This document shows positions 24,001 through 34,205 of a stretch of 64,000 nucleotides of DNA, piece by piece (within the stretch, counting starts at the first letter, position 1; each line of letters opens with the position of its first letter). The notes beneath the pieces were generated by a model. That model was not told the origin of the DNA. It did not search any database and was given only the letters and a program-made list of their open reading frames with translations. The stretch is from Brachynemurus nebulosus. Its lineage: Eukaryota; Arthropoda; Insecta; Neuroptera; Myrmeleontidae. Location of the stretch: assembly GCA_035578155.1 (NCBI GenBank), contig JAPWDM010000001.1, positions 173,686,395-173,750,394 on the forward strand, given 5' to 3'. A program made the translations under genes and the position numbers.

Positions 24001-25386
24001 TATCCTTTTTATTCTAATATTTAATTTTATTGTTTGAGATTTTAAATTACTATTAACTGACATTATAAATTAAATTTAAAAAAGAGGGATGGAACTGAAA
24101 ATTCCCAATCCAATTGATTTTTGTATTTATAAACTTTTTAAAATCTTGGATGAATTTTTTAGCCATATACGTTTGATGCCCGAAACCTCAAAAAAATTCA
24201 GCGTTTTGTCAAAATATGCCAAAATTAAAAAAAGTTTTTTGAAATTTTTTTACACGTTATAAAATACGTTTTAGAAACATTATCTTCTGTGAGCGGGTTT
24301 TCGAGGAAAAGTAATTTCTTAACCCAGAATTCGCTTTGTTCGCTGTTTTCGATCGATTTGTAACAACTTCAGGCGTTAGAGCAGCAAAAGTTGCAAAACC
24401 GTTTCTTCAGAAGAAGACACCCATTTAATATATTATCGAATTAAATTTCGTAAAATTTGGTAACCTATATCCTTGAAAATTGTTGAAAGAATTTCATTTT
24501 TGGGGGTACATCTATCTTGGTCAACGCATACATATACCCATATTAAAAATTGTCATAAATTATTTATATGGGTAATATATAGTGAAACAACTCGAATCCT
24601 TTTAATGATATGATTTTAATGATTTGAATAAAATTCACATTATTTTAAATAAATTATAAAATTATATGAAGTGAAAAATAATTTTAACGTTTTTCATTTA
24701 TTTATACGATAAAATGTTCAAAAGGCAACGTATTATGAGTCATAAATTTCATCGGTTTCGGGTAGGATGACTTAGAATAATAGGAAAGCAGTGGCGTCAG
24801 TTTCTATGGAGACATAAATAATAAATATATTTTACCCAGTATGACCGGTATACTGACCTAATTTCATAAACAAGATTGTTGGCAATTCGCCAATAACAGC
24901 TACTGATTAATTACTTTAAAATGGAACCCGGTCTAACACGCACTTAATGGTGCGCTCCTATGTGATAGAAATTTTCACTTCGATTGTGCGATCTTTAACA
25001 TACTTGGTATAGATTTTTTGTTTTGGATAATTGGAAACTAAGCGTTGAAAATATTTTATGTTAAATTTTAGATTGATTCTAAATTTCGAATCAATGTTTC
25101 TAGAGCCGACACTGTTCCGATAATGTTCTTTTGTTTTGTATACAATAGTCTCTAAAAAAAAAGTCGTATAAGAGTAACTAAGAATACGGTACAATTTTTA
25201 TAGCTTTTCCGCAGTTAACTTTCTCTCCCTTTTTTATCGTTTATTGAAAATTTAATTTTATATAAAGGAGCACTTTGACATTTTCTTCCTTTATACTTTA
25301 TTACGATAATATTCAGTTAGTGCCCCTCTATGTTATTAAAGGAAATATTGTAAAATAGCAACATTTAAAATTGTTTTAAAGAAATA
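24001..25386. other. No recognised feature
   Basis: AT-rich, with scattered degenerate phrases. A minus-strand frame at 24958-25194 has no recognisable family. Confidence 0.45.
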
Positions 25387-25388
25387 TA

Positions 25389-27102
25389 GGGTGGGATTGC
25401 CTAATGTCGGCCGGTGCCCTAAGGTCGGCCACTTGTTGCTTTTTTTTTTAAAATAAGGCCTTAAGAAATAAAAAATGCTTGGAAATCACATGGAAACAAA
25501 AGGTTCACCTATTCTAGATGTACGATTTCTAAAATGAATATTTTTTGTCAAGTAGTTAGTGTTTTATTACACTTAATCGATTGATAAATGGCAATTTGTG
25601 TTGAAAATGAATCGGCCGTTCTATAATTTGTAAGTTTAGTCAGTGCGGGAAATAAGCAATTATTCTTAAAGTTTTTAACAGTAACGATTAAATTTATGAA
25701 ACTGATGACATTATACACCTCCAAAGAAGTTAGAAATTGTTTAAAACGTTTATCGTTTGAAACTTAAAAATTAAAGGGGTGGCCGACATTAGGGATAAAA
25801 TTTGTGAAGAAATCCTAAGGTCGGCCAGGCCGTCAACAAACTATTTTTCATGTACATATTATTATTATTAACACACTAGTTGTAGGTAGTGGTCATAATA
25901 AGTGCTTCTGAAGTTACGCTATTCTAAAATCGAAATGTTTTTTATTATTTGTATTTAAACGATACTTTTCGTAATCGTAAATTTTGATCGTAAATATTTC
26001 ATAAACGGTGCGTCGTAGTGACAAAATAACGAAATTTTTGAAGGCTTAAGCGAAGCAAGTTATGGGTATTCCAAACGTATTGCGACTATTAAAACCTACT
26101 TTTCGTTATCGAAAATTATCGATATCGAATTACTTATCAAAAATTGGTTATAACTGGTTAATTTAGGCCCAATTAGTCCGATTGAGTTGGTAAGCAGTAA
26201 CATATTTTTAAAAAAATTACATTTCGTTACTTTTCGAAAACATAAACTTTTGATCGTAAATATCTCGTAAACGGTGCGTCGTAGCGAAAAAATAACGAAA
26301 TTTTTGAAGGCTTAAGCGAAGCAAGTTATGGGTATTCCAAACGTATTGCAAATATTAAAACCTACTTTTCGTTATCGAAAATTATCGATATCGAATTACT
26401 TATCATAAAGTGATTATAACTGATTAAATCAGGCTCTGTTAGTCCCAATATTGACATAACAAAAAATTTATTTGTCAACTTGACCTTAATTTCCTCTTTT
26501 AACAATCGAAATTGCTTTAATTTAGATAATAGCAGTTTTATGCATATTTATGTCTTAAGCAAAAGTAATCGTAATAATGTAATTAAATTACATCTTTTGT
26601 AATTTAGAAACTACAAATTACGATAATTATTGAACGTTAATATTATTTTTGCCAAAAATTATCAGTTTATTTAATATTAATATGTAATGTTGTTATTGAT
26701 TAAAAAATATTTAAAAATGTTCTTTTATAATTCTATTTTAGTTTAAATTTAAATTAATAAAATATTTTAATGCTAAAGAGTTTTCTTTAAACGTTTTCCT
26801 TACTCTTGTAATCAACTACAATCAGGTAATTCATTTCTATTATGAAAAATCCGGGTGGCCGACCTTAGGAACATTTTTGGCCGACTTTAGGGCACAGGTG
26901 GCCGACTTAAGGGAAATACATTTTTAAAGATAAAAATTAAAATATTGTAATTGTTTATTAATTTAGAAATTTAGTCTCTATTTAGTTAGAAAGGCGATAC
27001 TTAAAAGTACTTAAAGAGATGACAAAAATACGCGTAAATTCAAAATTCAGAATTCTGCATATCATTAATTGTTTAAGTGGCCGACTTTTAGCACTCTCAC
27101 CC
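25389..27102. mobile_element. TA-flanked GGGT-ended element with iterated GGCCGAC motif, 1.7 kb
   Basis: The left end is GGGTGGGATTGCCTAATG and the right end is the inverse of GGGTGAGAGTGCTAAAAG. TA flanks both sides (25387-25388, 27103-27104). The motif GGCCGAC-TTAGG or its inverse occurs about eight times: two at the left end, at 25790, 25813, 26857, 26879 and 26897, and at the right end. The interior includes a 265-bp tandem duplication. I found no transposase. Confidence 0.82.
25960..26440. repeat. Tandem duplication with 265-bp period
   Basis: The phrases cggtgcgtcgtag, gcttaagcgaagcaagttat and cgaaaattatcgatatcg recur in the same order at an offset of about 265 bp, with a few substitutions. 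It lies inside the element at 25389-27102. Confidence 0.85.
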
Positions 27103-27125
27103 TATAACAAATTATTATATTCTAG

Positions 27126-27314
27126 GTATAGGTTAAGTCAACTAAAAATGGTATGACGTCATCAAACAAATGCAACAAATAAAGCAAAATTGGGCATACA
27201 ATCTTAAGTTACGATAGTTACTCTAATATATGGGACGGAAAATCATGTTCGTCTAATTCTGCTTCATTTGTTAATGATGTCACACCATTTTTAGTCGATT
27301 TGGCCTATATAGAT
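27126..27314. mobile_element. Foldback MITE with catcattaacaaatgaag arms
   Basis: The left part (agtcaactaaaaatggta...catcaaacaaatg) matches the reverse complement of the right part (catttgttaatgatgtc...accatttttagtcgattt). It begins only about 20 bp after the preceding element. A single arm of the same family is at 29675-29757. Confidence 0.7.
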
Positions 27315-27596
27315 ACATATATTTCCTATAATATGTTATCAACTTTGTGACAGACACTGCACGTCGGGTTGCCAACTTTCTTCGAGAAAAATAAAGTATC
27401 TAATCTTTTGAATAAGAAAAAATAAAGTATTTGTCAAAAAAAGTATTTTACAAATTTAGGTTTCTATTGCCTTAAATACATTTTTTTTCTTTTTTTTTTT
27501 GTTTATAGCACATGTTAACAATTTTTGTTGTCTATGAACGTTTCATAGCTAATTTTTCAATCTAAGTTTAGCTTTAAATAAATAAATAATTCTTTT

Positions 27597-27698
27597 TCAA
27601 TTAAAATTATTGAAGGTTCTCTTTCTCCTTGCTTTCCAATTAACTTTCAACACCGAAAAAACTCTCTCAGTGAAAGCTAGGATTGCGAGAACAGAGAA
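27597..27698 (-). pseudogene. Decayed hAT transposase C-terminus
   Basis: The minus-strand reading contains ILAFTERVFSVLKVNW, which resembles the conserved (C/A)ERVFS-LK-NW core of hAT dimerisation domains. Further upstream in a shifted frame, LKNAYDNLPNIKSKLF fits a preceding part of such a protein, which implies a frameshift near 27695. A stop follows at 27597-27599, and no catalytic residues remain. It lies in the element bounded by GGGTTGCCAAC repeats. Assignment rests on motif recall only. Confidence 0.5.
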
Positions 27699-28528
27699 AA
27701 AATAAATAATTTGCTTTTTATATTTGGTAAGTTATCATACGCATTTTTAAGTATATATTGACGTTTTTCAGCAGTATATATTTTTTTTTTACAAATTCTT
27801 TGTTATTATTATTAGATTTTTTTTCTGGATTTCTTTAAGTATCAATGGGGGTACTATAAGGGGTACAAGTGTCACAGTTTTGACACCGAGACATTAGTTT
27901 CCTTTCTTCATATAATTGAAGATTACTTTTTTAAAATGGATTTAGACTAAATTCAGTGGGACTAATTTGAATATGTAAATTGAAGAGGCGATTGGGAGTT
28001 TTACAGATGTTAACTACTTCTTTTTTGAAAAATTTTTTCTATTTAAAATTGGTTTTTTTCAGATATTTTTTACTTTGGCATTTCAATTGTAGTATATGAT
28101 GATGTACGAATTGTTGTGGTTTTCAGCCGAAGCGTTGCTATAATTGACATTATTATGATCTGACTCGTTTAGATCCAAACTAAAAGGTTTTCTTTTCTTT
28201 TCTTTTCTGTTATTTTTTTCTCACTGGATTTTTGATTTCTTGTCTTGATAATGGTGTTTTGACACACCGAAACCGGTCGACATGCTTAAGATTTGTTAAA
28301 AATTCTTTTTTGGTTTTTGCTGATCTTAATATTAAACTTTATCGCCAAATAAAGTCATTTACATTAAGTTTACATAAGTTTAAATTTTGGCGAAAAATAG
28401 AGGTAAGAAAGTAATTATTCTTTAAGTATTATTGATTCAGAATATAGGTAAATCATTCATCTTAATATTTAATAAATTGTTTGGGAATTACATACTTTAT
28501 TTTTATGCAAAAGTATAAAGTATGTTTA

Positions 28529-29149
28529 GCTAACATCAAAAATGCATCACTGCTTGCATGAGGCAGAGTAAAAAGTTCAAAAACGCATCAGACGCATCAC
28601 AACGAAAAATCAAAAGTTCATTTTTGCATTTGATGCGTCAAAATAATGCATCAAGAAATTTGGTGATGCGTGTCCAAGATGCATGTCATGTGTATAATGT
28701 AGAATTATAACTACTTGCCATATTATGTAGGTATTAAGACTAACAGGAATAATTCCGAAAAACAAATTGTTGAAAACGATGCATGTAATTTTCCTTTGAT
28801 TAAAATTGTTTAAACTATTTGAATACATCGTGCACTCAAAATAGGTATGTAATATGTTTTATTCAAATAATTTCAACATTTTCTATTTCAAGTAAGTTCA
28901 AGTTGAAATTCAAAGATAATATACCTATACAAGGACTGTATTGCTATATTATCTATAGTCTCTCATGCTACATTATCTGTCTTCTCTATAGCCAAATCAG
29001 AGAGTAATGATGCCAATATCCCGTTCAAAAACATCTAATGTACATCAAATTTCAAGAGAGCATCAGCAGCGCATCATGTAGTATTAGACGCATCAGAAAA
29101 GTCATGATGCTGCATCGATGCGGTAAAGTTTACATTTTTGAAGTTACCC
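28529..29149. mobile_element. TA-flanked element with iterated GCATCA/GATGCG motif, copy 1
   Basis: A left end taacatcaaaaatgcatc pairs imperfectly with the right end, whose inverse reads GGGTAACTTCAAAAATG. GCATCA, GATGC and their inverses crowd the outer 150 bp on both sides. The homologous copy at 30942-31553 aligns along the whole length. No protein is evident. Confidence 0.7.
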
Positions 29150-29674
29150 TTTGTGAATAATAAAATACGATACTATTAGTATCCTATCCTATATAGTAGT
29201 ATGGTTGGCAACCCTAAGTCTAAAAATAAATATCCAATAAAATTCTAGATATGTAAATAAATTGCACTACATTTTTTTTTTATCACTTTATCACTTCTAA
29301 TACTTACGATAAGATACAACAACGTGGCATCACAATAACGTATTATTATAATAACACTGGCATAAAATTGTTATTTTAAACATCTATAAATACGAGTAAG
29401 TGTACTTATGCTTGATAAATAAATATGAATATTTATTAGCTTTATCGTCAAAATGCAATCATTTTTCAATATTTTTTATCATCTCTACGTGTAACTTAAC
29501 AGATTTTATGTCGTTTATTACGATCGACTTCCATTTAAAATTTTACATTTATAGGCGATGCTGTAAATGTAGAGGATGATTCACTTGAAGCCAGCAGTCA
29601 ATTCAGGTAAAAAATTTCCAATGCAAATTTTATTAAATGTTTTGTATAGGTTGAATATTTACAGAAAGATGTGT

Positions 29675-29757
29675 ATATAGGCCAAATGGGCTGACATCAT
29701 TAACAAATGAAGTAAAATTAGACGTACAACATTAAGTTACTATAGTTATTCTAATAT
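29675..29757. repeat. Single arm of the MITE family at 27126-27314
   Basis: Contains ggctgacatcattaacaaatg and gtaaaattagacgtac, matching the inverse of the right arm at 27126-27314 with a few differences. No second arm was found. Confidence 0.65.
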
Positions 29758-29898
29758 AAAAATAATAAAAGAAAAGAGAATGGAAACTAGGTATCTAACC
29801 TAACCTAACCGAACCTTCGCACCATAGTGTAATTAAATAGAGAAAGCTTTTTTTCTTTTAAATCGCTTTTTTTATAGAAAAATCAATTACAAGCATTA

Positions 29899-30844
29899 GG
29901 GTGAATGCGGGAGAGATGCCGCACATTTTGAAAACACTTGATAATTTTTTAAGTATGCATTTAATTGATTTGAAATTTGGTACAGAATAAATACAAACAT
30001 TGTTCTTTAAAATTATTTATAAATAATTTTAAATTTTGAATGATAAAGGGTTCATAATTAACATTTTTGTAGAGCTTGCCAAGCGGCGTCTATCACACAC
30101 CCATGGGTGAGATGCCGCATCAAAGAAGGAGAGACGCCGTATAGTTCATATTAAAAATTTTGCATTTATTTGACGTAGCGTCCTTCTTGAACATATATAT
30201 TACACACATTACCATTTTTGGCACTTTATTCATCTTAACCAGTCAACTTTTTCTGTTGTTTCTGAGTACTTTTCAAAAAATCAATACACAGGCAATCATC
30301 ATTATTTTCGTTATCTTCACTAACATGAGAGCTCTTCTTGATCCATTAATGGATCTTTTATATTTACGTGGCATAATTTACAGTCCAAAAATAAAAATTG
30401 TATAATCGAGGTATAAGTAAATGTTTTCAATATGTAATATGATGCGACATCTATACCAACTTTAAATGCGGTATATCTCCTTTTTGTTGGAATAGATGCC
30501 GCATGTTGCTATAGCAAGTATAGTGCGGAATTCTAACCTACAATTTTATACAGTGCTATTAAAATATTATACCTAAATTAATAACAAAACTCATTTTCAT
30601 TAAAACAATGAAATATACATTCTTAAATTCTAATGAATTAAATGCTTGATAAAATTTTATTTTAAAAAACTTACTTTTCAATAATACAAAGTTGGATAAT
30701 TACTAAAGTAATGGACTAATATAAATGTTACTATATACAGCTTAAATAAATCACTTATATTTTAAACATATAATCCATTAATAGCGCTATCTATCAATCA
30801 ACGGATGAACTATGGTTATTGCGGCATCTCTTCCGCACTTACCC
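29899..30844. mobile_element. TA-flanked GGGT-ended element with iterated GATGCCGC motif, 946 bp
   Basis: The left end GGGTGAATGCGGGAGAGATG and the inverse right end GGGTAAGTGCGGAAGAGATG form TIRs of about 25 bp flanked by TA (29897-29898, 30845-30846). GATGCCGC or close variants recur near 30112, 30132, 30450 and 30497. A pogo-like transposase remnant lies inside on the minus strand, so this is probably an internally deleted derivative. Confidence 0.85.
30174..30374 (-). pseudogene. Remnant of a pogo-like transposase
   Basis: The frame starts with ATG at 30374 and reads MPRKYKRSINGSRRA, which resembles the conserved start of pogo/Tigger-type transposases (MPR-YKRKT-RG). It soon loses homology. 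Nearer the element centre, in another frame, IKCQKW with nearby Cys residues resembles the Cys-rich C-terminal knuckle found in some of these proteins, interrupted by stops. This suggests N- and C-terminal pieces joined by a large internal deletion. The psq helix-turn-helix and DDD/DDE core are missing. The N-terminal match is moderate; the C-terminal match is weak. Confidence 0.5.
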
Positions 30845-30884
30845 TATATTTAAGTCATTTGGAATATTTTAAAACCTTCTTTCG

Positions 30885-31860
30885 AAATTTGTCAAATACC
30901 CAATTATTCAAAAATTGTCAAATACACAAAATATGTATTATGGCTAATTTCAAAAAAGCATCACTGCTTGCATGAGGCAGAGTCAAAAGTTCAAAAACGC
31001 ATCAGATGCATCACAACGAAAAATCAAAAGTTCATTTTTGCATCTGATGCGTCAAAACAATGCATCAAGAAATTTGGTGATGCGTGTCCAAGATGCATGT
31101 CATGTGTAAAATTATAACTACTTGCCATATTATGTAGGTATTAACACCAACAGGAATAATTCCGAAAAAGAAACTTTTGAAAAAGATTAATGTATTTACC
31201 TTTGATTAAAATTGTTTAAACTATTTGAATACATCTTGCACTCAAAATAGGTATGTAATATGTTTTATTCAAATAATTTCAATATTCTTTATTTCAAGTA
31301 AGTTCAAGTTGAAATTCAAAGATAATATACCTATACAAGGAATTACTATATTATCTATAGTCCATCATGCTACATTGGCTACATTGTGTGTCTATTATGC
31401 TACATGCATCATGATGCCAATATCCCATTCAAAAATATCTAATGTGCATCAAATTTCAAGAGAGCATCAGCATCGCATCATGCAGTATTAGACGCATCAG
31501 AAACGTTATGATGCTGCATCGATGCGGTAAAGTTTACATTTTTGAACTTACCCTATCTTAAAAGCAACCTGTAAATGTTCGAATTTATTTATCAAACCCT
31601 TTGTTTGACAAATACATATTTGAGAAACATAAGCACTAATGTACAATTTTATATCTATTTGTCTGCTATCATTTTGCTAAGATAAAAGGAGACAAATACA
31701 CTCATATTGTCCGACAAGTCTCTTTGTCAAATACGTCAAACACCTTGTCAATCAAAATTTGTTTAAAACATTTCAAACAAGTGATTTATCTGGATTTGAC
31801 AAACATATCAACAACAAGTTCCTAGGTTATTAAATAATAATTTGACAAACATATAAAAGG
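30885..31860. repeat. Region of iterated TTTGTCAAATA motifs
   Basis: TTTGTCAAATAC or its inverse TTTGACAAAC/TA occurs at about 30886, 30915, 31608, 31717, 31794 and 31849, with further partial copies. The run is split by the GCATCA element at 30942-31553. Its ends were not found, so it may be another motif-iterated transposon disrupted by insertion. Confidence 0.55.
30942..31553. mobile_element. TA-flanked element with iterated GCATCA/GATGCG motif, copy 2
   Basis: Homologous to 28529-29149 throughout, in the same orientation. The right end is taccc followed by TA (31554-31555), and its inverse reads GGGTAAGTTCAAAAATG. The left end ggctaatttcaaaaaagcat is diverged. Small internal indels distinguish the copies. 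Confidence 0.72.
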
Positions 31861-32156
31861 ACAAAATAAACCCGTATATTTATGTATTCTATATTCCTAG
31901 ATACATATTTTTAAATATTCCTCTCTGAATTTGAAATTTCATACGTCATACTCATAACGTTCTAAACTTTAATCACTACATATTTTTGTTAAGGCAGTAT
32001 TTCCATGTAACGAACTGACGATTCAAAATTTTCAAGTATTATTAAAATATAATTTTTAAAAGTAAAATACATTGAGAGTGTACTGTGAAAATTGTAGACG
32101 AAAATTCAAATTACTTAACGAAGTTATAACATATAGAAGAGCGTATAACGAATAGC

Positions 32157-32408
32157 ATATCGCCTTCCTAGTTTGAAAGTGAGATATCTAGGAAATGTTA
32201 GTTTTGAGATAACTGCATTTTAAATTTTAATAATACATTAGTTTAAATGGTGACCTTGATATTTAAAGTAATGCTCTTCAAAAATTATATATCCTACGAA
32301 CTTGTGAAATATGCTATTCGATAACTAATTGACTTATCTATTACGTGATACTAAAAATGAAAATCGGAAAATTCCCAGATATCCCACTTTCATTCTAGGA
32401 AGGCGATA
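32157..32408. repeat. Inverted repeat with 42-bp arms
   Basis: atatcgccttcctag...agtgagatatctagg (32157-32197) matches the inverse of ccagatatcccacttt...ctaggaaggcgatat (about 32371-32411). The inner edge carries atatgctattcg or its inverse on both sides. No target duplication is evident. Confidence 0.65.
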
Positions 32409-32520
32409 TAGTGTTGGCCCTCCAAGACATGATCCTTACGAAGAAGCGGAAGGGTTATTTTACGAATCAAATGTAGCTGATGCCTGGAAGTATCAAGGGA
32501 TGAAATACATTGGCTCCTAA
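32398..32520 (+). CDS. Candidate terminal exon, unidentified protein
   Basis: A reasonable splice acceptor, tttcattctag, ends at 32397. The following frame runs 40 codons to a stop at 32518-32520 and reads RRYSVGPPRHDPYEEAEG then LFYESNVADAWKYQGMKYIGS. Its composition is GC-richer than the neighbourhood and the residue mix looks protein-like. A possible polyadenylation signal AATAAA lies near 32646. The acceptor lies in the arm of an inverted repeat, so exon status is uncertain, and there is no in-frame ATG upstream. I do not recognise the family. Confidence 0.3.
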   Translation, partial: GRRYSVGPPRHDPYEEAEGLFYESNVADAWKYQGMKYIGS

Positions 32521-32672
32521 CAGTGCTGGAGTGCATAATATTTTTGAGGTGAGGCCAAAAATTTTACTGTTTTGTGGAAAGTATATACATCGTCATTTGT
32601 TCTGACCTAGATATACATATACTTACAAAATAAAATGTGAGCAGCAATAAAACTAACTTTAAGAACAAAATT

Positions 32673-32805
32673 ATAGTATATTGTGCAAAAAGTGCGGGAA
32701 ATTGTCGATTGCCAACGAAAGCGAAGTTGAGCGCACGAACGTAGTGAGTGCGGTCATTCGCTTGAGTGATGCAATCGACAATCCTGCACGAGTTGCACAT
32801 ACTAT
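32673..32805. mobile_element. 133-bp foldback MITE with CG-rich loop
   Basis: The arms atagtatattgtgcaaaaag and cgagttgcacatactat are reinforced by an inner perfect pair, attgtcgattgc/gcaatcgacaat. The loop contains gcgaagttgagcgcacgaac. It is similar in design to 16967-17093. Confidence 0.65.
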
Positions 32806-33036
32806 TTTTTATTACGAATTTCACATACTTTTTTCTATTATTATCACAATGTTTGACATTTTTGTTACTTTTTAAAATAATATTTTTAAGTGTTCGTCTC
32901 TTTTTTCTGAATTAATTATCGTTTAAATTACTTTGTTGGTGGTTCCTATAGAAATAATTATGAAATATTTATTAAATAAAAAATTAAGAGGCGGCTTTGC
33001 GTGTTTTGATTAAATTTTGCGTGTTTTATTCTCAAT

Positions 33037-33067
33037 TTGCGTGTGGAAATTTACATTCCACACGCAA
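33037..33067. repeat. 31-bp hairpin
   Basis: ttgcgtgtggaa and ttccacacgcaa are separated by a 7-base loop (atttaca). Two further gcgtgttt phrases lie just upstream. A second inverted pair, atgcgggaagagtac/gtacttctcccgcat, follows at about 33073-33152. Confidence 0.75.
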
Positions 33068-33282
33068 AAAAAGTATGCGGGAAGAGTACAGTGGGGAAAC
33101 AGCTATTTTGCGTACAGAAATGTGTGCGCCAAGTTAGTACTTCTCCCGCATGAGTACCTAATGAAAAAAATATTTTTTTCATTTATCACTAAAGCAAAAA
33201 AAATTTATAGCCCCCCAGTTCAAAATATTGTACACTTCGATTCTGTTAGGGATCATTTTGTCTGAAGTCTAGTAAGTATATA

Positions 33283-33483
33283 TTTGTAAATAATAAACAA
33301 ATACTTTTCTTTGCAAAATACCACTTTTTATTTTTGAAACTGTGACAATATTGTTTCGAACCGTTAGTTCATTTTCAAACAGGTTCTAACTAACGGTTCG
33401 AAACAATATTGTCACAGTTTCAAAAATAAAAAGTGGTATTTTGCAAAGTAAAGTATTTGTTTATTATTTACAAATATGGAATA
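33283..33483. repeat. 200-bp near-perfect palindrome at the left edge of copy B
   Basis: Two arms of about 88-90 bp, with a single mismatch noted, flank an 18-base centre (cattttcaaacaggttct). The innermost pairs are cgaaccgttagtt/aactaacggttcg. The right arm continues into copy B and corresponds to the first bases of the window. A left-arm-type copy recurs at 55243-55325 and a right-arm fragment at 55733-55800. Confidence 0.9.
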
Positions 33484-34205
33484 CCATAAAGTAACGCTCA
33501 AATCTATTAACTTTATAAGTATATATTTTTTATAAAATAATTTTTTTTGTAATTATGATATATTTCATGAAAAATTTGTTACTAAAATTCTAAACACTTT
33601 TCCTAGAAACTACTTTTTTTCGATTGATGGGCAGTAGAGACGAAATTTTAATAAACCGATCGGGCTATAATTTTAATACGTTGTTCAACACACTAGTGGT
33701 TATCGTCCGAACTAGAATCGTTTATTTTTAATAATAATTTCTTATTTTTCTTTCTTCATTTCCTATGAAAACAATCACAATTTTTGGAATTTTTTTTTAA
33801 AAGTCGCCATTTTATCATTTATTAATATAAATTTTTAATCCTAGTTCGGACGATAGAGACAAATCTACAAAACATGAATATGGTTGATTTTTTCATTTTA
33901 GGTCCTTACAAATGGACGCCTATTGCCCATCACCCACTCATGTTTTTTCATTTTGACCACTTTGACCCCAATAACATAAACAAAGCATAGTAAAATTAAG
34001 TAAGAAAAAATTTTTTCGTACAGTCTAAGACGCAAATAGAAACATATAGAAAATGTGAAAAAAAATGTATTTTATTTTGATACAGAAAAAAAATACTTAA
34101 ATAAGCTTAAAATTCTACGCATCACATAGGAATACCGCTTTAAATTAAAAAAGAATGTGGGCAATGTTGACACAAAAATGTTAAAAAATAATATAACTTC
34201 CTTAT
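33484..34205. other. No recognised gene
   Basis: Matches 84-1026 of copy A without the 216-bp MITE. Confidence 0.6.

Larger units (their letters stand above)
27366..29214. mobile_element. Candidate hAT-like element with GGGTTGCCAAC ends and a nested insertion
   Basis: GGGTTGCCAAC at 27366 is matched by its inverse, gttggcaaccc, ending at 29214. Near both ends the motif ataaagtat or its inverse is repeated. A decayed hAT dimerisation domain is encoded on the minus strand at 27597-27698. The element at 28529-29149 lies inside, near the right end. No 8-bp target duplication is evident, so the borders are provisional. Confidence 0.5.

Noticed and set aside
25389..27102. Regularly repeated GGCCGAC motifs considered as a CRISPR-like or satellite array
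   Set aside because: Copies are in both orientations with irregular spacing, and the segment is bounded by TA and inverted ends, so it is a transposon.
29792..29812. ctaacctaacctaacc, resembling the insect telomere repeat TTAGG
   Set aside because: Only two to three units. Too short to be an interstitial telomere array, and it fits chance or a minor repeat.
30160..30405. Plus-strand 81-codon hydrophobic open frame
   Set aside because: It is the shadow of the pogo-like remnant on the opposite strand.
32329..32400. FILGRRY phrase resembling an amidated neuropeptide cleavage site
   Set aside because: The frame has no ATG, no signal peptide, and this part lies in an inverted-repeat arm, so the similarity is coincidental.
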